Positions 1 to 6,351 of a stretch of DNA of 6,817 nucleotides are shown here, piece by piece. The translations under genes were made by a program, and so were the position numbers. The DNA lies in contig JADLFM010000154.1 of NCBI GenBank assembly GCA_020845495.1, positions 1-6,817 on the forward strand, written 5' to 3'. The notes beneath the pieces are model-generated. The model ran no database searches and was not told where the DNA came from. It saw only the letters and a program-made list of their open reading frames with translations. How positions within the stretch are numbered: the first letter of the stretch is position 1; each line of letters starts with the position of its first letter. Source of the DNA: Chloroflexota bacterium (GTDB taxonomy: Bacteria; Chloroflexota; UBA6077; JACCZL01).

Positions 1-187
1 CCGTCTCGACGATGGCGAGCAGTCGCTTGTCGGTCTGAGGTAGGTCCAGCCCGAGCAACTCGCCAGCGTACAGCCCGATGCGCGCACCCAGGATCTGGCG
101 AGGACAGAGTCGAGCGTGGAGCGGCAGAAGCCGCTCCACGACGCGATCAAGTCCGACGGGTGGTTCGGACACCACTGTTGCATTCAT
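1..187 (-). CDS. FmdE-family protein, 3' end outside the window
   Basis: The minus strand from 187 encodes 62 residues of an open frame that continues past base 1, so only the N-terminus is present. Residues 24-32 read HARLCPRQI, followed by LGARIGLYAGELLGLD and, at 53-62, DKRLLAIVET. This matches the start of the FmdE domain (formylmethanofuran dehydrogenase subunit E family, PF02663), whose canonical form is HGHLCPG followed by a Gly-rich helix and a conserved IVETDGC-like strand. Here the second His is Arg and the Gly after CP is Arg. The start ATG overlaps the stop of the molybdopterin subunit as ATGA, so translation is probably coupled. FmdE proteins also occur outside methanogens beside molybdoenzymes, where their role is not settled; a part in molybdenum or cofactor handling is a guess. 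The family call is fairly firm, but the zinc-ribbon C-terminus some members carry cannot be seen. Confidence 0.82.
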   Translation of the reverse strand, partial: MNATVVSEPPVGLDRVVERLLPLHARLCPRQILGARIGLYAGELLGLDLPQTDKRLLAIVET

Positions 188-2697
188 GCCTTGTACACTC
201 GGACGGTGGCTTCCTTGTGGGAGGCCTGGCCCGATAGCGGATCGGACTTCGACGGCCGCAACGGCCCGTCGGTCGTGCCGCGTCCAGCTGCATTCCGTCC
301 GAGCGCGGTGTGTCCGAAGCCGTGCTGGAGCCCAACGACCTCGGGGTGCATCCGCTTTGAGACCTTCAGCTCACCCTTGACCTTGCCGAATTGTGACTCG
401 ATCCAGACCGGGTCGCCATCCGCCAGGTCGAGACGGCCGGCGGTCGTTGGATGCATGATCAGCGGGCTCGACGGCTTGATCTCCAGCAGGAACGGGTTGT
501 TCTGGGTGCGCGTGTGAGTGTGGCTCGCCTCCTTCCAGTTGATCAGGTAGAGCGGGAACTCCTTCGACGGCTGCCAGTCGCGCGGCGTGTACACCGGGAG
601 CGGATCGACCGCGTTGCCATTGGCGTCCTTTTTCGTGGCCAGCGACTTGGTCACCAGCTCCAGCTTGCCGCTGGGCGTCGCGAACCCCGCGAGCGGCTTA
701 CCGCCCATGACGATCCCAATCTTGACACCGCCCTGGTCCTTTGGCTTGTCGTAGACCAGCGTGCCGTCGGCTGCCTGGTCTCCTTCGTACCAGGCTGTCT
801 TCAGACGATCCTCGGCCAGCGGGAACAGGAACTTCTCGTAGCGCGTGCCGCGCTTGTCGACCCAGACGGCGCCGGGGAGCGCCTTCAGCTCGGGGAGGGT
901 CAGGCCGGCCGGGCTGCCCTTCAACTCCGCCGACATGTAGTCCTCGTACCACTGGGTCAGGTCGTCAATGGGCTGGCCCGAGAGTAGCCCGACCTTGAAG
1001 AACTCCTTGCCTTCCTTGGTCTTCAGGCCCAGGCGCCGCCCGAGCGCCGTGAAGATCTCGTACTCGGCCGGCTGGCCGAAGAGCGGCTTGACGACCGGCT
1101 GGCGCAGGCCGATGACCTGCCAGGTGACCCAGTATGTGATCGCCTCGTACCGTTCGAGATAGTTGGTCCCGGGCAGGACATAGTCCGCCATCATGGCCGT
1201 CTCGGAGAGCATGGTGTCCACGACGACGAGCGTCTCCAGCTTGGCGAGGGCCTTCGCCGTGGTCTGGGGACTCGGGACGGACATCATCACGTTCTGCATG
1301 ACGATGACGCCCATCTTGGGCTGATACGGACCCTTGCCCTCGGCGATGTTCGAGAACAACTGGGTGTAGACGCCGGACCCGTGCCCCATCGGGTACTTGC
1401 TCAGCTCGTCGATGCGCGGCTGCTTGAGTGCGGTCGCCGTGGCGTCGTCCAGCGGCGGGTCGACGTGCTTGAGGCCCGCCTTCTCTGGGATGACCAGCGC
1501 GCCCTTGCGGTCGATGCCGCCGATCAGGACCGACAGCGCGGCGATGGCACGACCGCCCTGCACGCCGTTACTGTGCTGGCCGGGGCCGCTCCAGACGTCC
1601 ACGATCGCCGGCTTCGTGGTTGCCAGCTCACGTGCGATCCGCTCGATGGTTTTGGCCGGGACACTGGTGATCTCCTCCGCCCATTGCGGCGTCTTGTCGG
1701 CGACGTAGGCCGCGTACTCCTCGAAGCCAGAGACCCAGTTCTTGACGAACGGCTCGTCGTACAGCTTGTCACGGATGATGACGTGACCGAGCGCCAGTGC
1801 CAGCGCGCCGTCTGTGCCAGGCCGAATCGAGACCCACTCCTGGCCCTTGACAGCCGTGTCGGAGAGGTAGGGATCGACCACGACCATCCGGGCGCCATTC
1901 TCGATGGCCCGGGTGATGATGCGCGGCAGATACACCCACTTGATGGCCGAGGTCGGGTTCCAGCCGAAGAGCAGGATGTACTTGCTGTTCATGAAGTCGG
2001 TGAGCGGCCGGTCGTGACCCATCACCGTCTTGAACGACGCCTTGCGCGCGACATCACACAGGTTGGAGTGCAGGCCGAAGTTCGGGGTGCCATAGAGCTT
2101 GGTGAAGTCGGTCTGAATGTCGACGAACGAGGCGTCCTCGCTGAGCCAGAACAGCTTGTGCGGCTCGCCGGCATCCCGCAGCGTCTTCATTTTCGCCGCG
2201 ATCTCGTCCAGCGCCTGGTCCCAGGTGATCTGCTGCCACTTTGGATCGGCGCCCGGCGTCCGGTCGGGGTTGGTCCGCTTCAGTGGCGTCTTGACCCGGT
2301 CCGGATCGTAGAGCGCCTGGATGCCCGCGTTTCCCTTCGGGCAGAGCGAGCCGCCCTCCTTGCAGCCATTCTCGACGGTGTAGCCGTCGAACCAGTCGGT
2401 GGAGATGTTCGAGTAGTTGACCGGGTTCCAGGGGTTCGGCTCGATCTTGTCGACGACGCCGTTCGCGACGTGGACCAGGATGCCGCTCTGGCCGCCGCAC
2501 ATCATGCAGGCAGACGGCGTCCAGGTTCCGGCCTCACGGCCCCACTGCTGGGTGCCGGCGGCACTCACGGGGAGTTGATGCTCCTTCGAGCCGACGCTGC
2601 TGCAGGCGGTTGCGCCCGCGCCCGCCGCGGCGGCTGCCGCGACGCCAGCGCCCTTGAGGAACGTGCGCCGTCCGACCTTTCCGTCACGCGCGGACAT
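184..2697 (-). CDS. Tat-exported molybdopterin oxidoreductase catalytic subunit (PsrA/PhsA/TtrA-like)
   Basis: This 837-residue protein is the catalytic subunit of a membrane-bound CISM complex, expected outside the cytoplasmic membrane and carrying Mo-bis-MGD. The ATG at 2697 is chosen because GAGGAGG lies 6 bases upstream; an in-frame ATG at 2739 lies deeper in the preceding gene. A Tat signal, RRTFLK at residues 10-15, precedes an Ala-rich stretch ending ATACSS, where an AxA or weak lipobox cut is possible. The N-terminal cluster motif is C64-x2-C67-x3-S71-x47-C119, then CPKG and YDPDR. The third ligand is Ser instead of Cys. Cys214 in SNLCDVARK is the likely molybdenum ligand. A pterin-binding segment follows (VVVDP, RPGTDGALALALGHV, about 270-306). 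The C-terminal dinucleotide-binding domain spans about 715-837, with HPTTAGRLDLADGDPVWI. It overlaps the NrfD gene by 14 bases. Polysulfide, thiosulfate, tetrathionate, selenate or arsenate-type substrates are all possible; the specific one is not determinable here. Confidence 0.93.
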   Translation of the reverse strand: MSARDGKVGRRTFLKGAGVAAAAAAGAGATACSSVGSKEHQLPVSAAGTQQWGREAGTWTPSACMMCGGQSGILVHVANGVVDKIEPNPWNPVNYSNISTDWFDGYTVENGCKEGGSLCPKGNAGIQALYDPDRVKTPLKRTNPDRTPGADPKWQQITWDQALDEIAAKMKTLRDAGEPHKLFWLSEDASFVDIQTDFTKLYGTPNFGLHSNLCDVARKASFKTVMGHDRPLTDFMNSKYILLFGWNPTSAIKWVYLPRIITRAIENGARMVVVDPYLSDTAVKGQEWVSIRPGTDGALALALGHVIIRDKLYDEPFVKNWVSGFEEYAAYVADKTPQWAEEITSVPAKTIERIARELATTKPAIVDVWSGPGQHSNGVQGGRAIAALSVLIGGIDRKGALVIPEKAGLKHVDPPLDDATATALKQPRIDELSKYPMGHGSGVYTQLFSNIAEGKGPYQPKMGVIVMQNVMMSVPSPQTTAKALAKLETLVVVDTMLSETAMMADYVLPGTNYLERYEAITYWVTWQVIGLRQPVVKPLFGQPAEYEIFTALGRRLGLKTKEGKEFFKVGLLSGQPIDDLTQWYEDYMSAELKGSPAGLTLPELKALPGAVWVDKRGTRYEKFLFPLAEDRLKTAWYEGDQAADGTLVYDKPKDQGGVKIGIVMGGKPLAGFATPSGKLELVTKSLATKKDANGNAVDPLPVYTPRDWQPSKEFPLYLINWKEASHTHTRTQNNPFLLEIKPSSPLIMHPTTAGRLDLADGDPVWIESQFGKVKGELKVSKRMHPEVVGLQHGFGHTALGRNAAGRGTTDGPLRPSKSDPLSGQASHKEATVRVYKA

Positions 2698-3994
2698 AGG
2701 GGGCCTCCTCGATAGCTGGCGGGACGAGCACGCCGTCATGCGGTCTGATCGGTTGGGGAACGACGGGCTCCTTGTGCTCTGGCTCCTCGGGCATGAGCAT
2801 CTCGCCGAACCCGAACATCAACAGGCCGAGGCCGGCGATGCCGATACTGACGAGCCACTCCATCATGCTCGGGAAGTAATTGGTGCTGACGCGGGCGGAC
2901 GCGAACGCCGCCGTGATCCCGCGCACCTCTTCGACGGTGAAGCCAGGGATCACGATGTTCAGGCGAACTGCCAGGAACCCGGCGGCGATCAGCAGTCCAG
3001 CCAGGGAGACGAAGCGCGGATCTTTCCGGGTGGGAAGCACCAGCAACAAGATCGGGAGCAGCGTCCCGAGCACGATCTGCCAGCCCCAGAAGACCCACCA
3101 GAACGAGCCGCCGACGATGGCCTGAAGCGCCCCAAGATGGTCCGGGCTACCGCTGTAGAAGCCGACCAGCAGCTCGGAGAACTGGAACAGCACGTCCAGC
3201 AGTAGCAAGCCAAGCACGAGCTGGCCCAGCGCCAGGACCGTCTCGCGGTTGCGGGTCCAGCCATGCTGGAAGATGGTGGCCACCAGGGTCAGCAGCGCAC
3301 CGCCGCTGGCCAGCGCCGAGAGCAGGAACAGGATCGGGAACAGGCCGCTGTTCCAGAGTGGCCGGGCTGCCACGACGCCGAACAGGGCGCCGACGCCACC
3401 GTGAAACATGATGGCGACCGGCACGCCGATCGTTGCCAGGACTCGGACAACCTTGCGGTCGCGTTCGGCCGAGGCATCGGACGCATCGTGCGAGCCCAGC
3501 GAGAGCACTCGATGAACGCTCGCGCGGAAGCCGTGACCACGACCGTCAACGACCATATCACGTCGAATGAGGAACCAGAACTCGACGACCAGAAGCAGGA
3601 AGTACGTCGAGTACAGCCAGATCATCCAGGCCATTGGCGACTTGAAGTTCGGATAGACCAGGACGTGCCAGGCCCGGTCCATGTGCCCGAGATCCACCCA
3701 GATCGAGAGCAGGGCCAGGAGCAGCGTGACGATGGCCGTGAAGACGGAGAGTCGGCCGACGGCCTCGAATCGCTTGATGCCGAAGACGTAGACGAGTGAC
3801 GAGATGAGGAACGACCCAGCCGAAAGGCCGATGAAGTAGATGTAGGCCGCGACCCAGAGGCCCCAGGGAACCAGGCTCCCGTAGTTGGCGTCGAGATGCC
3901 CTCGCGTGAGGCGGTCGTACCAGCCGACCGTACCCACCAGGAAGAGGATCGCTCCTGTGACCCAGAATATCGTTTTCAGCGCGCGTGCTTGCAT
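2684..3994 (-). CDS. NrfD/PsrC-type integral membrane quinone-interacting subunit
   Basis: This 436-residue polytopic membrane protein should anchor the complex and exchange electrons between menaquinone and the iron-sulfur subunit. About ten hydrophobic segments are visible, near residues 10-26, 42-71, 82-102, 119-144, 186-209, 217-242, 254-280, 297-320, 327-351 and 379-400. NrfD-family signatures include the GLSAGSFL segment at about 56-63 and DLGHMDRAWHVLVYPNFKSP at 101-120, the family's conserved helix-loop with a D/R-rich turn before a P-N-F-x-S-P motif. A charged loop at about 148-184 (HDASDASAERDRK) separates segments 4 and 5, and the C-terminal tail is Glu/Pro-rich. Ten segments fit the larger NrfD/HybB/ActC group better than the eight-helix PsrC core. 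ATG 3994 is preferred because GGGGGTGAGG lies just upstream; a GTG at 4003 would add three residues. It lies 12 bases after the ferredoxin gene, and its stop is inside the next gene. Confidence 0.93.
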   Translation of the reverse strand: MQARALKTIFWVTGAILFLVGTVGWYDRLTRGHLDANYGSLVPWGLWVAAYIYFIGLSAGSFLISSLVYVFGIKRFEAVGRLSVFTAIVTLLLALLSIWVDLGHMDRAWHVLVYPNFKSPMAWMIWLYSTYFLLLVVEFWFLIRRDMVVDGRGHGFRASVHRVLSLGSHDASDASAERDRKVVRVLATIGVPVAIMFHGGVGALFGVVAARPLWNSGLFPILFLLSALASGGALLTLVATIFQHGWTRNRETVLALGQLVLGLLLLDVLFQFSELLVGFYSGSPDHLGALQAIVGGSFWWVFWGWQIVLGTLLPILLLVLPTRKDPRFVSLAGLLIAAGFLAVRLNIVIPGFTVEEVRGITAAFASARVSTNYFPSMMEWLVSIGIAGLGLLMFGFGEMLMPEEPEHKEPVVPQPIRPHDGVLVPPAIEEAPYVRA

Positions 3995-4006
3995 GATCCT
4001 CACCCC

Positions 4007-4942
4007 CTACAGCAGGTAGTAGACGTTGGGCTCGGTGCCCAGCTCTTCTTTGAGTCGGATTGCCTGCCGTTCGCTGAGGAGGCGTGAGACCTCACTCTGG
4101 GGATCGTTGAAGTCGCCGAAGTGGATCGCCTTGCCGGTGCAGGTCTTGGCGCAGGCCGGCCAGCGTCCCGCCGCCTTGTCGTACTGACCGTTCTCGTCCT
4201 GAAGGTGGACGCAGAAGGTGCACTTGCGGACGTTGCCCACCGGCGATTTCTCGGCTTGCCGGACTCGGAATTGCCCGTACTCGGGGGATGGGATCTTCGA
4301 GAACTCGGTGCCAGCGGTGATGGTCGGATAGTTCTCGCCGAAGTCGAAGTAGCGGGCACCGTAGGGGCAGGCCGTCTCGCAGTAGCGACAGCCGATGCAG
4401 CGGTCGTAGTCGACGACCACGATCCCATCCTGAGCACGCTTGAACGTGGCTGAGACCGGGCAGACATCGACGCAGGGCGGCTTCTCGCAGTGGAAGCACG
4501 GCTTGGTCATAAAGATCGGCTTGTCATCAGGACGGTTGCCGATCGCCTCTTCCACGACGACGGTGTACGAAACCCCAGGCGGAGTCTTGTTCTCCTGCTT
4601 GCAGGCCACCGTACACGCCTTACAGCCGACGCAGCGCCGAGTGTCGATGACCATGCCATAGCGATACTTGCGTGTCGTGACGCCGTTTGTCGCGGCCGAG
4701 GCCGGGGTCGCGGCCATCATCTCGATGACGGCTCCACCGCCCATCGCAGCTGCGAGGGCTGTGGCACCGGCTTTCAGCAGGTGGTCGAGCAGGGTCCGTC
4801 GACTGGCGTCGGCAGGACCTCCGACCGAGCTCATGGGCAGCGCCACACTGCGTGAGGACAGGCCCCTCGCTGTGACTATCTCGGCTTCCGGTTCGGCTAC
4901 TGGCGCGCCGCGGGCCAGGCCGGGTCGACCATCGTTTGCCAT
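4007..4942 (-). CDS. Tat-exported 4x[4Fe-4S] ferredoxin subunit (PsrB/TtrB/DmsB-like)
   Basis: This electron-transfer subunit of 311 residues links the NrfD subunit to the molybdopterin subunit. Sixteen cysteines form the four classic sets. They are C104/107/110/114 (CVGCKACTVAC), C149/152/157/161 (CFHCEKPPCVDVC), C182/185/188/192 (CIGCRYCETACPYG) and C241/244/264/268 (CTFC, then CAKTC), the usual DmsB/PsrB pattern, so four [4Fe-4S] clusters are expected. A Tat signal, SRRTLLDHLLKAG at residues 47-59, is followed by an Ala/Gly/Met-rich hydrophobic stretch ending ATPASAA at about 84. A folded export of this subunit in its own right is therefore likely, as in TtrB. The ATG at 4942 has a strong GGGAGG 5 bases upstream, but leaves 47 residues before the twin arginines. 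An internal ATG at 4834 would give a normal-length signal but has no visible ribosome site. It is the first gene of the minus-strand operon. Confidence 0.94.
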   Translation of the reverse strand: MANDGRPGLARGAPVAEPEAEIVTARGLSSRSVALPMSSVGGPADASRRTLLDHLLKAGATALAAAMGGGAVIEMMAATPASAATNGVTTRKYRYGMVIDTRRCVGCKACTVACKQENKTPPGVSYTVVVEEAIGNRPDDKPIFMTKPCFHCEKPPCVDVCPVSATFKRAQDGIVVVDYDRCIGCRYCETACPYGARYFDFGENYPTITAGTEFSKIPSPEYGQFRVRQAEKSPVGNVRKCTFCVHLQDENGQYDKAAGRWPACAKTCTGKAIHFGDFNDPQSEVSRLLSERQAIRLKEELGTEPNVYYLL

Positions 4943-5013
4943 CGTCGCCTCCCTTTCCGGATGCAGCCACGCATTCCGGAGACACTCCGCACTCCGCGAG
5001 ACCGCTCGCCAGT

Positions 5014-5026
5014 CGCGTCAGACGCG
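5014..5026. promoter_or_regulatory. Perfect 6-1-6 dyad upstream of the respiratory operon
   Basis: CGCGTC and GACGCG flank a single A, giving a 13-base perfect dyad 71 bases upstream of the ferredoxin start codon. The size and one-base centre suit a dimeric regulator site. It could equally be a leader structure or chance in GC-rich DNA. No protein is assigned. Confidence 0.3.
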
Positions 5027-5156
5027 GTGACCACGGGAGGCCTCCTCGTCTCGGGGCTTCAACTCCAGGAAGGAGAGCAGCTAGGTGACGGGGCATGGTC
5101 AGCGGCGCGGCGCGCGTCAGCGCGCATGGACGAGGGTCCTGCCAACTAATCTACGG

Positions 5157-5191
5157 AGATTGATCTATCGATGGATATGGCACCTGTCCCG
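5157..5191 (-). promoter_or_regulatory. Composite element copy 1, facing the respiratory operon
   Basis: Read on the minus strand, the element begins CGGGACAGGTG at 5191-5181. After 7 bases comes CATCG (5173-5169), then after 4 more ATC (5164-5162). The same words at the same spacing occur at 5379-5413 on the plus strand. The block GGGAC upstream of a weakly conserved downstream block resembles the two-part layout of ECF sigma promoters, whose -35 often contains GGAAC-like sequence. It could also be an activator or repressor site. The element points towards the ferredoxin gene, leaving a leader of roughly 200 bases. Confidence 0.35.
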
Positions 5192-5205
5192 GACCCGGCG
5201 GGACA
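5185..5205. repeat. Perfect 7-bp inverted repeat, 7-base loop
   Basis: TGTCCCG at 5185-5191 and CGGGACA at 5199-5205 are exact reverse complements around GACCCGG. The left arm is part of composite element copy 1. The whole could be a two-half-site operator or a GC-rich hairpin. No T-tract follows on either strand, so an intrinsic terminator is unlikely. Confidence 0.45.
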
Positions 5206-5378
5206 ATCCGTCAAACGAGATGCTCCGGGCCAGCGTCAATCCGAGTCGCCGCCACCAGAAGCGATCGATCGGTAACCGGTGGAGCGCCGCGGTGCCGGCC
5301 GGCGTGCGATTCAGGCAGCCTATTTCTTCGCGCGCCGACGTCTCTCGATCCTCCACCGGACATGGCTCCCGGGAGAGT

Positions 5379-5413
5379 CGGGACAGGTGACCCCCTCATC
5401 GGCGCATCGAGCG
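5379..5413 (+). promoter_or_regulatory. Composite element copy 2, facing the zinc-protein/ArsR/sigma unit
   Basis: CGGGACAGGTG at 5379-5389 is followed after 7 bases by CATCG (5397-5401) and after 4 more by ATC (5406-5408). This is the same arrangement as the minus-strand copy at 5191-5157. It lies about 90 bases upstream of the small zinc-protein start and points towards it. Either an ECF-type promoter or a binding site for a shared regulator would explain an outward-facing pair. It is supported only by sequence symmetry. Confidence 0.35.
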
Positions 5414-5505
5414 CGCTAACGTATCGATGGACATTGATCTTTTACCATCCAATCGAGGGGGCGAGGCTCCCCGTACGATCTCTTTCCGCACGATTAGGAG
5501 GCACC

Positions 5506-5757
5506 ATGCTTTGCCACGAGTGCTTGATGGAGGGCGACGAGAGCCCGTCCGTCGCCATATGCGAATACTGCAAGGTGTTCCTCTGCAAGTCTCATCTCAT
5601 GGCGCTCTACCGCGAGGGTGCGCGGCTGGTGCCGTTCTCCAGTTGCGGACACGATCGCGCTGGCGCTCCGCGACTGAGGTCCAGACCGCGGGACGCGGCT
5701 CACAATGCGCCGACCGAGGCGTCCGGCCGCGTGCCGGAGCCGGCCGGCAGTCGCTGA
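5506..5757 (+). CDS. Small zinc-ribbon protein, DUF2180-like
   Basis: This is an 83-residue protein of unknown function. The ATG at 5506 is chosen because AGGAGG lies 4 bases upstream; a longer frame from 5362 has no ribosome site, and its extra 48 residues carry no recognisable motif. Metal-ligand candidates are C3xxC6, C19xxC22, C27xxH30 and C47xH49, eight in all and enough for two zinc ions. The pattern MxCxxC, then AVAxCxxC, then xLCxxH matches the DUF2180 family known from archaea, actinobacteria and related lineages. From about residue 50 the protein is Arg/Pro/Ala-rich and probably disordered. It starts the plus-strand unit and precedes the ArsR gene by 76 bases, so the two may be co-transcribed. 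A metal-binding or thiol-sensing role is inference. The DUF2180 assignment is by pattern memory, not a profile search. Confidence 0.78.
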   Translation: MLCHECLMEGDESPSVAICEYCKVFLCKSHLMALYREGARLVPFSSCGHDRAGAPRLRSRPRDAAHNAPTEASGRVPEPAGSR

Positions 5758-5833
5758 GCGCAGGCCCCGGACAGCTACGTCGTTCCGCCGTGTAGACGCC
5801 TGCCGGGTGTGACCAACCCTTTCGGAATTGACG

Positions 5834-6283
5834 ATGCGCATCGAGTTGAGCGCGGAGCCGCGTGCATCCACCTCGCCAGCCGACGTCAACGAGCCAGCAG
5901 GCCGCTTGCTCAAACTGCTTGGCGATCCGACGCGACGGCGAATCTTCGCCGCCTTGATGGCAGGCGACACCTGCAATTGTGAGTTGGTTCAGTCGCTAGG
6001 TATCGCGGAGAATCTCGTCTCTCACCACATCAAGCAGTTGCGCCTGGCCGGCTTCGTCCACGAGCGGCGCGATTCCCGAGATGCCCGCTGGGTGCACTAC
6101 GGCCTGGACCGTGCTGCGCTCTCGGAGGCCTGGGCGTCGCTCGGCGCCTTCCTGAATCCGGCGCGCCTGGGCTCGCGAGAGCCGATGTGCCCGGCGCCCG
6201 GAGAAGCGCCAGGAACTGTGGCCACAGGATGCCCAACATCTGCGTGCCGGCGGCCGTTCCCGGAGGGAGGAGATGTCACGTGA
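5834..6283 (+). CDS. ArsR/SmtB-family winged-helix repressor with CxC sensor motif
   Basis: This is a 149-residue DNA-binding regulator. The winged-helix core spans about residues 22-95: LLKLLGDPTRRRIFAALMAG, then the recognition-helix region LGIAENLVSHHIKQLRLAGF, then a beta wing at RRDSRDARWVHYGLD. C47-N-C49-E at the start of the helix after LMAGDT occupies the place of the CVCDL motif that binds As(III)/Sb(III) in ArsR and metals in related sensors. The tail has three further cysteines (C119, C133, C138) that could supply extra ligands or form disulfides. Such proteins typically repress their own unit until a metal or thiol-reactive ligand releases them. An in-frame TTG at 5828 would add two residues; neither start has a strong ribosome site, and ATG 5834 is chosen with GGA 7 bases upstream. 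The 3' neighbour is a sigma factor 68 bases on. The actual inducer is unknown. Confidence 0.9.
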   Translation: MRIELSAEPRASTSPADVNEPAGRLLKLLGDPTRRRIFAALMAGDTCNCELVQSLGIAENLVSHHIKQLRLAGFVHERRDSRDARWVHYGLDRAALSEAWASLGAFLNPARLGSREPMCPAPGEAPGTVATGCPTSACRRPFPEGGDVT

Positions 6284-6351
6284 AGGACGCCGCCTCGAAT
6301 GTCCCCCAGACGAGACTTGCTTGACCGCCCCGAGGGAGAGGGGAGGACGAG

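Larger units (their letters stand above)
4943..5505. other. Divergent gene-free regulatory region
   Basis: These 563 bases separate the minus-strand respiratory operon from the plus-strand zinc-protein/ArsR/sigma unit. No open frame here has family-like content or a good ribosome site. The stretch near 5144-5180 and 5417-5450 is clearly richer in A and T than the surroundings, as expected of promoter or operator DNA. It contains the outward-facing paired elements, two dyads listed separately, and several self-complementary 10-mers: GGAGGCCTCC at 5036, CGATCGATCG at 5262, GCCGGCCGGC at 5294 and CTCCCGGGAG at 5366. Such GC palindromes are common by chance in GC-rich DNA. No convincing sigma-70 -35/-10 pair was found on either strand. 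Confidence 0.7.

Noticed and set aside
1381..2715. A 444-codon plus-strand open frame
   Set aside because: It lies wholly antisense to the molybdopterin subunit, has no ribosome site or recognisable domain, and is the usual long antisense frame of GC-rich DNA.
5112..5125. GCGCG-TCAG-CGCGC hairpin
   Set aside because: It is a five-pair stem in a GC-alternating run, easily produced by chance, with no terminator features.
5085..5390. A 101-codon plus-strand frame in the divergent region
   Set aside because: It is Arg/Ser-rich with no motif, has no good ribosome site, and covers the regulatory dyads.
5362..5505. Upstream extension of the small zinc protein from ATG 5362
   Set aside because: No ribosome site precedes 5362, while AGGAGG precedes ATG 5506, and the conserved MxCxxC start falls exactly there.
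5760..5803. GCAGGC / GCCTGC inverted repeat between the zinc-protein and ArsR genes as a terminator
   Set aside because: The arms are only 6 bases with a 32-base loop and no T-run follows, so the genes are left as possibly co-transcribed.
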